Assembly: GCA_003661365.1 (NCBI GenBank)
Contig: QMVZ01000122.1
Location: forward strand, 1-5,126
Reading direction: 5' to 3'
Source of the DNA: Thermoproteota archaeon
GTDB taxonomy: Archaea > Korarchaeota > Korarchaeia > Korarchaeales > Korarchaeaceae
DNA: 5,126 nucleotides
In this document: one piece after another, positions 1-5,109 of the stretch
How positions within the stretch are numbered: position 1 is the first letter of the stretch
Layout: every line of letters begins with the position of its first letter
Notes under the pieces: generated by a model
What the model saw: only the letters and a program-made list of their open reading frames with translations
The model's database searches: none
What the model was told of the DNA's origin: nothing
Made by a program: the position numbers and the translations under genes

Positions 1-321
1 CCTGGAGAAGTTGTCTTTCTTCCAGACTTTACTCCTTTGGAATTAAGATGGAATATCTCGCCAGCTCAAGCAATGTCGATAGCTCTGGAAGCAGGAGGAA
101 TGTCTTTCATTGAAAGTCGGTCTAAGCCAGTGCGCATCACGATGCATCTCTTGAGCAAGGAGCTGGCCACCTATCACAGGATGATTCCAAAGGAAGACGT
201 ACCTGAAGTGACCTCAGATTACGTTTGGATAGTCGTGTTCTCTACGGGTGGTCCCGGCAAAAAGTACAAGGTTTACATAAACGCTGAAAACGGGAATGTA
301 CTAAAAGCGACAGAATATTAA
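1..321 (+). CDS. C-terminal fragment of a PepSY-domain-like protein (5' truncated by window edge)
   Basis: The frame is open from base 1 to the TAA at 319-321, giving 106 visible residues. The first ATG-like choice is only a TTG at 37, with sensible codons before it, so I read this as the 3' end of a longer gene rather than a gene starting at 37. The segment 'ISPAQAMSIALEAGG' followed after about 45 residues by 'VWIVVF' and then 'YKVYINAENGNVLKA' matches the usual PepSY layout: a helix beginning with a '(S/T)xxqA..iA' pattern, then a W-containing strand, then a 'vyvda.tGnvl' strand. PepSY domains are generally extracytoplasmic and act as inhibitory or regulatory modules on peptidases and membrane proteins. 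What the missing N-terminal part does cannot be seen. The family call rests on pattern only and is moderately secure; the parent protein is unknown. Confidence 0.65.
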   Translation, partial: PGEVVFLPDFTPLELRWNISPAQAMSIALEAGGMSFIESRSKPVRITMHLLSKELATYHRMIPKEDVPEVTSDYVWIVVFSTGGPGKKYKVYINAENGNVLKATEY

Positions 322-335
322 TGCCAGATGGAGAA

Positions 336-358
336 AAGAGCCAACAAGCGTAGCTCTT
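336..358 (+). terminator. weak hairpin downstream of the PepSY-like gene
   Basis: AAGAGC (336-341) and GCTCTT (353-358) form a perfect 6-bp stem around an 11-nt loop, 15 nt after the PepSY-like stop codon. No U-run follows, and archaeal termination depends mainly on T-runs, so a terminator role is only a possibility. Confidence 0.2.
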
Positions 359-367
359 CTAATCAAA

Positions 368-376
368 CTTATTTAC
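368..376 (+). promoter_or_regulatory. TATA-like box for the BtrH-like gene
   Basis: The A/T-rich element CTTATTTAC is centred about 30 bp before the ATG at 402. That spacing would start transcription almost at the ATG (a leaderless or near-leaderless mRNA). It agrees with the lack of a well-placed Shine-Dalgarno: only AAGG lies 1 nt before the ATG, too close to act. Confidence 0.35.
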
Positions 377-401
377 CAAGTCTTAGGCTGTTTATCAAGG
401 T

Positions 402-1469
402 ATGAGAAAGAATTGCCTCATAAAGATCCCTCACCCTGTTTGCAGATATACTTGCATGGTCAATGGAATTAAGGATGTTTTCGAGTGGAAGACTGGTCTA
501 AAACTGCCTTGTGAGCTCATGATGATTTCAAGTGGGATGGCTGGTTTCAGCTACATAAAGGATAAGAGGGCAAAACCTCCCGCCATGGTCTTTTGGGGAC
601 CGTCTCTCAAAGTTCAATACAAGAATTTAGGGGAGATCTTTGGAATCGATGTCAAGATAAAGAATGAAGGCAAAGACTTCGATTCAGGCATGAGCATATT
701 GAAGAACAGCATCAATGAGGGAAATCCTGTTATAATCGGACCTCTTGATATGTTTTACCTAGAATATAGGAAATTTTTCATGAAGGCACACATAACAGCT
801 CATTTCGTCCTTGTCATTGGATATGACGACTTTGCTAGAAGGATATACCTTTATGATTGTGATTACGAGGAGTTGAAAAGTCTAAACTATGAGCACCTTA
901 AGAACGCTTGGAAAACTGATGAAAGAGGATATCTCAGGAAGAACGCGGTAATAACGTTCTCAGTTTCAAAAGAAGCCATAAGTCTCAAAGAGCTCGTTAG
1001 AAGGGCAATGTTACATAAAGCCAATCAAATGTTGAAACCTCCGACAAGAAACTTTGGAATTCCTGGAATTAGGAAGCTGTCTAGGGAATTCTTGGACTGG
1101 GAAAGCTTAATGGACGAAGAGGATTATATACTTGCGCTTCAAAACCTGGTCACCTTTGCAAATGTTCCTCCTACTTTAAGTAAGGAAATAGATAATTTTA
1201 CTGCAAGGAGACAAGAGTTTTCCAAGCTTCTAAAGAAGCTAGCAAGGCTCACTCAGAACCCTGAGCTTGAGAAAGTATCAGTTCTTTTCCACAAATCTGG
1301 ACAGTTGATAAGCAAGGTCTGTCACATAATCATAGACAACCTCGATCACAAGGAGGATAAAAGGGAGGAGATACCAGAGCTGTTATTATCGATAGCGAAG
1401 ATTGAGGAGAGAGCATACAAGTTGATGGAAAGAATTTACTTGTATGAAAATCAAAAAGACCGCTCTTGA
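402..1469 (+). CDS. BtrH N-terminal-domain (C39-peptidase-like fold) protein
   Basis: A 355-residue cytosolic protein with no signal peptide or membrane segment. Residues about 8-190 look like the BtrH_N domain, a papain-like C39-type fold. Cysteines C14 and C18 lie in the N-terminal 'HPVCRYTCMVNG' stretch; 'NPVIIGPLDMFYLEY' leads to H134 in 'AHFVLVIGYDD', and D152 follows in 'RIYLYDCDYE'. The probable triad is C18 (or C14), H134 and D152. Residues about 200-355 are charged and helical, as expected of the DUF4872-type C-terminal region that usually follows BtrH_N. In butirosin biosynthesis BtrH transfers an acyl group from a carrier protein to an aminoglycoside. The archaeal homologues have no known substrate, so acyltransferase or peptidase/amidase activity are both open. 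The ATG at 402 is supported by the TATA-like element 30 bp upstream. The gene stands alone on the plus strand and converges with the transglutaminase-like gene. Domain call fairly sure, substrate unknown. Confidence 0.8.
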   Translation: MRKNCLIKIPHPVCRYTCMVNGIKDVFEWKTGLKLPCELMMISSGMAGFSYIKDKRAKPPAMVFWGPSLKVQYKNLGEIFGIDVKIKNEGKDFDSGMSILKNSINEGNPVIIGPLDMFYLEYRKFFMKAHITAHFVLVIGYDDFARRIYLYDCDYEELKSLNYEHLKNAWKTDERGYLRKNAVITFSVSKEAISLKELVRRAMLHKANQMLKPPTRNFGIPGIRKLSREFLDWESLMDEEDYILALQNLVTFANVPPTLSKEIDNFTARRQEFSKLLKKLARLTQNPELEKVSVLFHKSGQLISKVCHIIIDNLDHKEDKREEIPELLLSIAKIEERAYKLMERIYLYENQKDRS

Positions 1470-1531
1470 TTGTATTTTGAAATCTGACTTGACACAAATC
1501 CTTTCGTTATTTACTAAGACCCCCCGCTCCT

Positions 1532-1547
1532 TCCATCGCTTGATGGA
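1532..1547. terminator. hairpin in the convergent gap, possible terminator region
   Basis: TCCATC (1532-1537), loop GCTT, GATGGA (1542-1547) is a perfect 6-bp stem with a tetraloop. It lies in the 103-bp gap between the convergent stop codons at 1469 and 1573. It could end transcripts from either side, but no clear T-run adjoins it. A run of six C (1520-1525) sits just before it. Confidence 0.3.
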
Positions 1548-1572
1548 TCCCGAGTATATAATGCTCATTTAA

Positions 1573-2247
1573 TTAGCCCAGAGACCTAATTCGATCAAGA
1601 AGTTGGTTGATCTGCTTGCTCATTCTTCTCATAATCAAGGGATAAAATGGTTTTAGAAAGAGAGGAAGGTCTCTGCCTTTACTTATCTCAATTACTTCTC
1701 TTGGAACATCGGCATAAACCCCACAGTCCTTGAGCAAGTCAAAACCCTTGATGAGGACGCTTTCCTCACCATTCCACTCATTTGGTTGAAAAACTGGTTT
1801 TAAGCCCTTATCTATGGTTGAATCAGCGATTATCCATTCTCCTAGATATACCTCTGCGGCTACATGATGTAATTTAGCATTACGAAACTTACGCCTTTCT
1901 CCCTTGAAGATTAGCTCGTTAATGGCGTTAATCACATTGTTTGAGAATTTGATTACCCAGTAGTGAAACCTGGCTGGAATTCCAAGGTTCCTAAGTAGAG
2001 CTACTTGCAGTATTGCCTTAGAAACACATATCTGGGGCTCTTCTCTCCTTCTTAAAGCTTCTGAGGCCTTATAAATCGGAGAAAATCCCCACTTTATGTC
2101 TCTAACCCAGTAAAAGACTGCTACTGCAGCTTCTTTCTTGTTTTTTGAGCGTCCTTCTAACTCTCTACATAATCTGAGTAGATCTGGTGAGCTATCAACG
2201 TACTCGGTCTTGCTAAGATATAACTCATGGTCTTGATAGTTGGACAA
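1573..2247 (-). CDS. transglutaminase-like (papain-fold) superfamily protein
   Basis: A 224-residue protein with the core of the transglutaminase-like superfamily. C74 sits in 'ICVSKAILQVALLRNLGIPAR', close to the family pattern 'gxCxxxA.ll.alLR.lGIPAR'. H128 lies in 'HHVAAEVYLGEWIIADST', with D142 completing a C74-H128-D142 triad. The usual Trp of the H-x-W motif is Ala here (A130). The family includes cysteine proteases, amidases and amide-forming or amide-breaking enzymes; the substrate cannot be told. The C-terminus (about 190-224) is basic and helical. The start is TTG: an in-frame TGA lies 6 codons upstream, there is no ATG until near the C-terminus, and a short GTGA precedes the TTG by a few bases. 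No signal peptide or membrane helix is evident, so it is probably cytosolic. It lies 116 bp downstream of the LLM oxidoreductase gene on the same strand, so co-transcription is possible but not obvious. Confidence 0.8.
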   Translation of the reverse strand: MSNYQDHELYLSKTEYVDSSPDLLRLCRELEGRSKNKKEAAVAVFYWVRDIKWGFSPIYKASEALRRREEPQICVSKAILQVALLRNLGIPARFHYWVIKFSNNVINAINELIFKGERRKFRNAKLHHVAAEVYLGEWIIADSTIDKGLKPVFQPNEWNGEESVLIKGFDLLKDCGVYADVPREVIEISKGRDLPLFLKPFYPLIMRRMSKQINQLLDRIRSLG

Positions 2248-2299
2248 TTCACTTTCGACTCAGAAATTCGCACCAACAAATTTAGGGATTTCGAGGAAG

Positions 2300-2308
2300 T
2301 TATACTAT
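2300..2308 (-). promoter_or_regulatory. candidate TATA-like box for the transglutaminase-like gene
   Basis: Reading leftward, ATAGTATAA is centred about 57 bp before the TTG at 2247 and would give a leader of roughly 30 nt carrying the GTGA motif. A weaker A/T patch (CTAAATTT, 2278-2285) is 34 bp from the TTG and is the alternative if this mRNA is leaderless. Confidence 0.25.
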
Positions 2309-2345
2309 CTTTGAAAGCGTAATGAGTTAGATTAAATTCGTCTTC

Positions 2346-2363
2346 TGGTAGAGCGAAATACCA
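2346..2363 (-). terminator. small hairpin directly after the LLM oxidoreductase stop
   Basis: TGGTA (2346-2350) and TACCA (2359-2363) form a 5-bp stem with an 8-nt loop, directly adjoining the stop codon of the LLM gene. It is short and lacks a T-run, so it may be fortuitous. Confidence 0.15.
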
Positions 2364-3308
2364 TTATTTGAATCTAGGAATAATTTCTCTAGCGAATAAC
2401 TTAGCTCCTTCTGTGTTAGGGAAGTCTAGAAATCTCAGAATTATGTATTCGACTCCCATATCAACATACTCCTTCAGCTTTCCTGCAACCTGCTCTGGCG
2501 AACCTATAACCATCTCATCTAAACCTATTGTTTTTGTGAATGGGCTACGTTTGGCTATTTTGAGGGCATCGCTCTTGTTCCTTGCTATAGCTGCGCATCC
2601 GACCCAAGTTTTCTTAATCTCGTCAAAATCCCTTTCTACTTTAGAGCAATGTTCTCTAAGGACCTCTAGCTTGTGTCGATAAACTTCTGGTGTTTTATTT
2701 GGGATGTTCCACCAATCAGCGTGAAGAGCCACCACCCTAAGGGTTAACTTCTCCCCTCCGCCGCCTATCATGATTGGTGGAGGAGGTCTTGGCTTGGGCT
2801 CGCAGTATGCGCCCTCAATTCTATAGTATTTGCCTCTAAACGTTACAACTTCCTCGTTCCACATTTTCTTAATTATCTGGACTGCTTCTTCGAGTTGTTT
2901 AATCCTAATCGATGCTTTAGGAAACTCATATCCATAGGCGCGATACTCGTCATGCTTCCAGCCTGCCCCTATGCCCAATATAAACCTGCCATTAGTCATA
3001 ACTTGAAGGGTAGCAGCCATTTTAGCTAGCAGAGCTGGATTTCGGTACGAGTTACACAACACGATTGCTCCAAAATCAAGCTTTCGAAACATTCCTGCTA
3101 GATAGCATAGCGTTGTCCAACATTCTAGAGTATCTGTTTTTGGGGGCACAAATTCTGCCCATGGTACAAAGTGGTCGGAGATCCATGCTGAATCTAAACT
3201 CTCTTCAATTTCCTCGAGACACTTCAATATTTGGTTAATGAAACTTCTATCTTTGCTCCCATTAACTGGAAAACTGGAGATTCTCCAACCGAATTTTACT
3301 TCTTTCAT
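2364..3308 (-). CDS. LLM-class (luciferase-like) F420-dependent oxidoreductase
   Basis: A 314-residue full-length member of the bacterial luciferase-like family, a TIM-barrel using F420 or FMN. Visible family landmarks are D45-H46 in 'WISDHFVPW' near the end of strand 2; 'YRNPALLAKMAATLQVMTNG' (88-107); 'RFILGIGAGWKHDEYRAYG' (108-126); the 'PKPRPPPPIMIGGGG' turn before the phosphate-binding strand; and a C-terminal 'IGSPEQVAGKLKEYVDMGVEYIIL' typical of the last helix and strand. The 'SDH' and 'GAGW..EY.A.G' patterns favour the F420-dependent subgroup over FMN monooxygenases. Such enzymes carry out hydride transfer to or from alcohols, enones or methylene-tetrahydropterins; the substrate here is not identifiable. 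It is too unlike canonical Mer in sequence flavour for me to name it so. The ATG at 3308 is preceded by an A/T box at about -30. The gene lies 98 bp after the PAP2-like gene. Family call very secure, substrate unknown. Confidence 0.92.
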   Translation of the reverse strand: MKEVKFGWRISSFPVNGSKDRSFINQILKCLEEIEESLDSAWISDHFVPWAEFVPPKTDTLECWTTLCYLAGMFRKLDFGAIVLCNSYRNPALLAKMAATLQVMTNGRFILGIGAGWKHDEYRAYGYEFPKASIRIKQLEEAVQIIKKMWNEEVVTFRGKYYRIEGAYCEPKPRPPPPIMIGGGGEKLTLRVVALHADWWNIPNKTPEVYRHKLEVLREHCSKVERDFDEIKKTWVGCAAIARNKSDALKIAKRSPFTKTIGLDEMVIGSPEQVAGKLKEYVDMGVEYIILRFLDFPNTEGAKLFAREIIPRFK

Positions 3309-3333
3309 CCTTAATCCAATGGTCTACATCATT

Positions 3334-3343
3334 GATATTTTTC
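3334..3343 (-). promoter_or_regulatory. TATA-like box for the LLM oxidoreductase gene
   Basis: Reading leftward, GAAAAATATC is centred about 30 bp ahead of the ATG at 3308, predicting a transcript that begins within a few bases of the start codon. The only SD-like bases (AAGG) touch the ATG, which fits leaderless translation. Confidence 0.4.
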
Positions 3344-3355
3344 GATTTTCCCATT

Positions 3356-3372
3356 CACAATTTTGTATTGTG
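3356..3372. promoter_or_regulatory. 17-bp inverted repeat, candidate operator or hairpin
   Basis: CACAAT (3356-3361), spacer TTTGT, ATTGTG (3367-3372) is a perfect 6-bp dyad. It lies 13 bp upstream of the TATA-like box of the LLM gene and 35 bp past the stop of the PAP2-like gene. The position suits either a regulator site next to the LLM promoter or an RNA hairpin at the PAP2 3' end; the sequence alone does not decide. Confidence 0.3.
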
Positions 3373-3406
3373 CTGAATTAGCGTAACTCAAATCGAAATT
3401 TGGCAG

Positions 3407-3976
3407 TTATTTCATTATCGGTGATGTACAAACGAAATAGGCTAGGAGAGTAAGGGCTACTGCTGTCATCCCACCTATAACGATCTGGGATCTATCGTGT
3501 GCCTTTACCTTTAGTCTGATCAAGGCAACCAAGGGTGAGAGTAGGAGCAGGAGTATCCCCTCTCTTAGCCCTAGAAGCATTAATATCGTGCTAGGTCCCA
3601 TGATCCCAGCCATGTGGATGCTTCCTTTAGTATAGAAAGCGTTAACTGCAGCGATCCCAGCTGTAACTACCCCATATGATAGGGCTACGAACTTCATTGC
3701 CCAGAATTCCCTTATATGGAAGAAAACAAAGCCAATAAAGTAGCTTAAAATAGCAAGCACAAGAAGAGGAGTCCTCTGAGTTTGATCGCTTACGTTCAAG
3801 TCCGTCTTTTTCATAGCTGCCAATACTACGACTGGTAAAACAGGCCCTAACACAATACTGAGAACGGCTACAATCCAATCAACAGGATTTCTTTGCCCCT
3901 TTAGTACAGCAACGATCGTAAACAAGGCTATAACTGTTGGAGAAAGCATAAGTGCTAGGATGTTGTATTTGTTCAT
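3407..3976 (-). CDS. PAP2-like integral membrane phosphatase (divergent archaeal type)
   Basis: A 189-residue, strongly hydrophobic protein with about six membrane segments (roughly 6-25, 33-54, 70-87, 94-113, 125-150, 164-183). The three PAP2/lipid phosphate phosphatase motifs can be traced: a basic motif with K56/K57 and R68-T-P in 'KKTDLNVSDQTQRTP'; S119-x-H121 in 'KGSIHMAG', standing for PSGH; and R154-x5-H160 in 'RLKVKAHDRSQ', standing for SRx5Hx3D. The nucleophile would be H160 and the proton donor H121. The usual Asp three residues after the nucleophile is Gln (Q164), which I associate with archaeal branches of the family. Likely substrates are polyprenyl or lipid phosphates in the membrane, but this is inference. 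The ATG at 3976 has a GAGGT 9 nt upstream and a TATA-like box at -29. It is the first of three same-strand genes and is divergent from the ACT-V4R gene. It could instead be an inactive PAP2-like membrane protein. Confidence 0.7.
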   Translation of the reverse strand: MNKYNILALMLSPTVIALFTIVAVLKGQRNPVDWIVAVLSIVLGPVLPVVVLAAMKKTDLNVSDQTQRTPLLVLAILSYFIGFVFFHIREFWAMKFVALSYGVVTAGIAAVNAFYTKGSIHMAGIMGPSTILMLLGLREGILLLLLSPLVALIRLKVKAHDRSQIVIGGMTAVALTLLAYFVCTSPIMK

Positions 3977-3985
3977 GTATCCTTA

Positions 3986-3990
3986 ACCTC
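3986..3990 (-). promoter_or_regulatory. Shine-Dalgarno-like GAGGT before the PAP2-like gene
   Basis: GAGGT lies 9 nt before the ATG at 3976, the only well-spaced SD-like site ahead of a gene in this window. If the TATA box at 4001-4010 is used, transcription would begin downstream of this motif, so either a longer transcript exists or the motif is unused. Confidence 0.35.
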
Positions 3991-4000
3991 AAACAGATCA

Positions 4001-4010
4001 ATTATTTATT
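4001..4010 (-). promoter_or_regulatory. TATA-like box for the PAP2-like gene
   Basis: Reading leftward, AATAAATAAT is centred 29 bp before the ATG at 3976, with an AAG-containing stretch on its upstream side that could serve as a BRE. It predicts a start of transcription within about 3 nt of the ATG. Confidence 0.4.
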
Positions 4011-4052
4011 CTTAACAAGGACCGATTTCCCAAGAACAATCTATTTCTTAAG

Positions 4053-4060
4053 GTATATTA
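4053..4060 (+). promoter_or_regulatory. orphan TATA-like sequence
   Basis: GTATATTA on the plus strand would place a transcription start near 4082. That is 20 nt before the small ORF at 4102, or would give a leader of about 210 nt for the ACT-V4R gene. A/T-rich intergenic DNA yields such matches often. Confidence 0.2.
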
Positions 4061-4101
4061 CTCGAATGAACGGTCAGAGATTTTGATCGATCGTACATAC
4101 T

Positions 4102-4206
4102 ATGATAGAAATGGAGTATTGCATAAAAGCTTGGCAATCTACACTTATTAGTATTGAAGAGAAGCATCTTCCTATCTCACTTTTCTTATGTAGAAAAGAC
4201 TGCTAA
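4102..4206 (+). CDS. doubtful small ORF, 34 residues, unknown
   Basis: ATG at 4102, TAA at 4204-4206; the in-frame stop upstream is at 4084. The peptide has three cysteines (C7, C30, C34), the last two in 'FLCRKDC' at the C-terminus, and a second Met at residue 4. An orphan TATA-like box lies about 46 bp upstream; no Shine-Dalgarno is present. No family is recognised. An ORF of this length arises readily by chance in 319 bp, and the inverted repeat at 4180-4198 overlaps its 3' end, so the stretch may be non-coding. Confidence 0.15.
   Translation: MIEMEYCIKAWQSTLISIEEKHLPISLFLCRKDC
4180..4198. repeat. 19-bp inverted repeat upstream of the ACT-V4R gene
   Basis: CTTTTCT (4180-4186), spacer TATGT, AGAAAAG (4192-4198): a perfect 7-bp dyad about 100 bp before the ACT-V4R start. 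It could be a protein-binding site or an RNA hairpin if a transcript crosses it. Confidence 0.35.
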
Positions 4207-4248
4207 GATGTTGTTTTGTAGTTCTAGACTCTAAATTAACTCGTTTGA

Positions 4249-4260
4249 TGAAGTACTTCA
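4249..4260. promoter_or_regulatory. perfect 12-bp palindrome, candidate operator
   Basis: TGAAGTACTTCA is identical to its reverse complement and ends 5 bp before the TATA-like box of the ACT-V4R gene, overlapping the expected BRE-side position. A dimeric regulator bound here would sit next to TBP/TFB. No second copy was noticed in the window. Confidence 0.4.
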
Positions 4261-4265
4261 AAAAG

Positions 4266-4277
4266 AATTAAAACTTA
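4266..4277 (+). promoter_or_regulatory. TATA-like box for the ACT-V4R gene
   Basis: AATTAAAACTTA is centred about 25 bp before the ATG at 4296, so a transcript would begin at or next to the start codon. This is part of the reason for preferring a start at 4296/4293 and a leaderless mRNA. Confidence 0.4.
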
Positions 4278-4295
4278 CACACGAGAGTTTTAGTG

Positions 4296-5090
4296 ATGAT
4301 CCACGAACTTGACGAGTTAATTCTTGGCAATATGATAATAGGTAAGGGTGTGTATGGCTTTCACATAAGGGTAAAAAACGTCCCAGGCATTGCAGCTAAC
4401 ATATCACAAGCGGCATTCAAAAGGGAAGTGAACATAGTTAGTTTCATTCCATCAATAAGTAGTCAAGAGGCAGAGACTGCGAGCATCTTCTTAGCAGTAG
4501 ATTTTTATGGTAAGGTAGTGAGCCCTACTGACTTTCTAAGCGATTTGAAGAACACTCCTGGGGTAATTGATGTTCAGCTTATTTCACCAAAGGCCAAGGG
4601 AAATGTATTGGTTGACGAGCGCTTCTTCCCCTTAGTCTTCAGTGAAAGTAGGGTCATCTTGTTCGGGTTAGCAAGTCTTTCAGTTCTCTTTAGGGAGGCA
4701 AGAAAGGTGTTTAGCCCAGGCGCCATAGACTCTTTGATGTATCACAGCGGATATGCCGTAGGAACCAGGTTATTTACAGTCTATGCTTCCAAGATCCCTG
4801 ACATTGCGGGGCGGGAGGCTCTAGAACTACTTCAGGCATTCTTCCTCGGGGCTGGCTGGGGTAGATCTGAGATCGTTCGCATGACAGAGCGTTCCATAAC
4901 GATAAGGTTCCACGATTTATGGGAATGTGAGATAATGAAGGGACTTGTTGAGAAGCCTGCTAGTCAATATGTTAGAGGCATATTGGCTGGTTACATGACG
5001 CTAGCTCTCAGAAGGATAGTTGAAGTATCCGAAAGCAAGTGTATAGCCCTACAGTCTCCTTTCTGCGAATTCAACCTGAAGATAATGTGA
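4296..5090 (+). CDS. ACT domain plus V4R (4-vinyl reductase-like) domain sensor protein
   Basis: A 264-residue soluble protein. Residues about 18-98 form an ACT-type small-molecule-binding domain: strand 'VYGFHIRVKNVPGIAANIS' with the ACT hallmark VPG-(I/L) turn, helix, then 'NIVSFIPSIS' and 'ASIFLAVDFYG', and a last 'PGVIDVQLI' strand. Residues about 110-263 match V4R: 'LFREARKVFSPGAIDSLMYHSGYAVGTR', 'FFLGAGWG', 'YVRGILAGY', and the closing E-x-x-C...C-x-F signature 'ESKCIALQSPFCEF', with cysteines at 249 and 257 in this numbering. V4R domains sense small molecules or redox state in regulators such as XylR/DmpR-type proteins and methanogen MsvR. Here there is no helix-turn-helix, so the protein probably signals through a partner or acts as a binding protein; that is inference. 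The start could be GTG 4293 instead of ATG 4296, a difference of one residue. The gene is divergent from the PAP2-like gene. Confidence 0.82.
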   Translation: MIHELDELILGNMIIGKGVYGFHIRVKNVPGIAANISQAAFKREVNIVSFIPSISSQEAETASIFLAVDFYGKVVSPTDFLSDLKNTPGVIDVQLISPKAKGNVLVDERFFPLVFSESRVILFGLASLSVLFREARKVFSPGAIDSLMYHSGYAVGTRLFTVYASKIPDIAGREALELLQAFFLGAGWGRSEIVRMTERSITIRFHDLWECEIMKGLVEKPASQYVRGILAGYMTLALRRIVEVSESKCIALQSPFCEFNLKIM

Positions 5091-5093
5091 TTA

Positions 5094-5109
5094 AGCAACA
5101 AAAATTGCT
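5094..5109 (+). terminator. small hairpin after the ACT-V4R gene
   Basis: AGCAA (5094-5098), loop CAAAAA, TTGCT (5105-5109) starts 3 nt after the stop codon. The 5-bp stem is short and there is no T-run after it, so it is only a weak terminator candidate. Confidence 0.2.

Larger units (their letters stand above)
3977..4295. other. 319-bp divergent intergenic region
   Basis: This gap between the PAP2-like and ACT-V4R start codons holds TATA-like boxes for both genes, a further orphan TATA-like sequence (4053-4060), a tandem GATCGATC (4085-4092), two clear inverted repeats (4180-4198 and 4249-4260), two weaker 5-bp dyads (4118-4138 and 4156-4171) and a 34-codon ORF of doubtful reality. No tRNA fold or conserved RNA family was recognised. 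Confidence 0.6.

Noticed and set aside
37..321. TTG at 37 as the true start of the first gene
   Set aside because: The frame stays open to base 1 with plausible protein sequence and no promoter or RBS in front of 37, so a truncated longer gene is more likely.
1386..1568. 60-codon minus-strand ORF overlapping the 3' end of the BtrH-like gene
   Set aside because: Half of it is antisense to a well-supported coding region, its product resembles no family, and the TATA-like sequence near it is too close to its ATG to serve it.
2368..2682. 104-codon plus-strand ORF
   Set aside because: It lies wholly antisense to the highly convincing LLM oxidoreductase, and its composition is what the complement of that gene would give.
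3642..3878. 78-codon minus-strand ORF
   Set aside because: Out-of-frame reading inside the PAP2-like gene, whose frame shows clear membrane segments and phosphatase motifs.
4085..4092. GATCGATC as a meaningful tandem or operator site
   Set aside because: Too short and simple to separate from chance, and not positioned relative to a convincing promoter.
4293..4299. GTGATGA as a box C of an archaeal C/D guide RNA
   Set aside because: It coincides with the ACT-V4R start codons, and no box D (CTGA) with suitable spacing follows.
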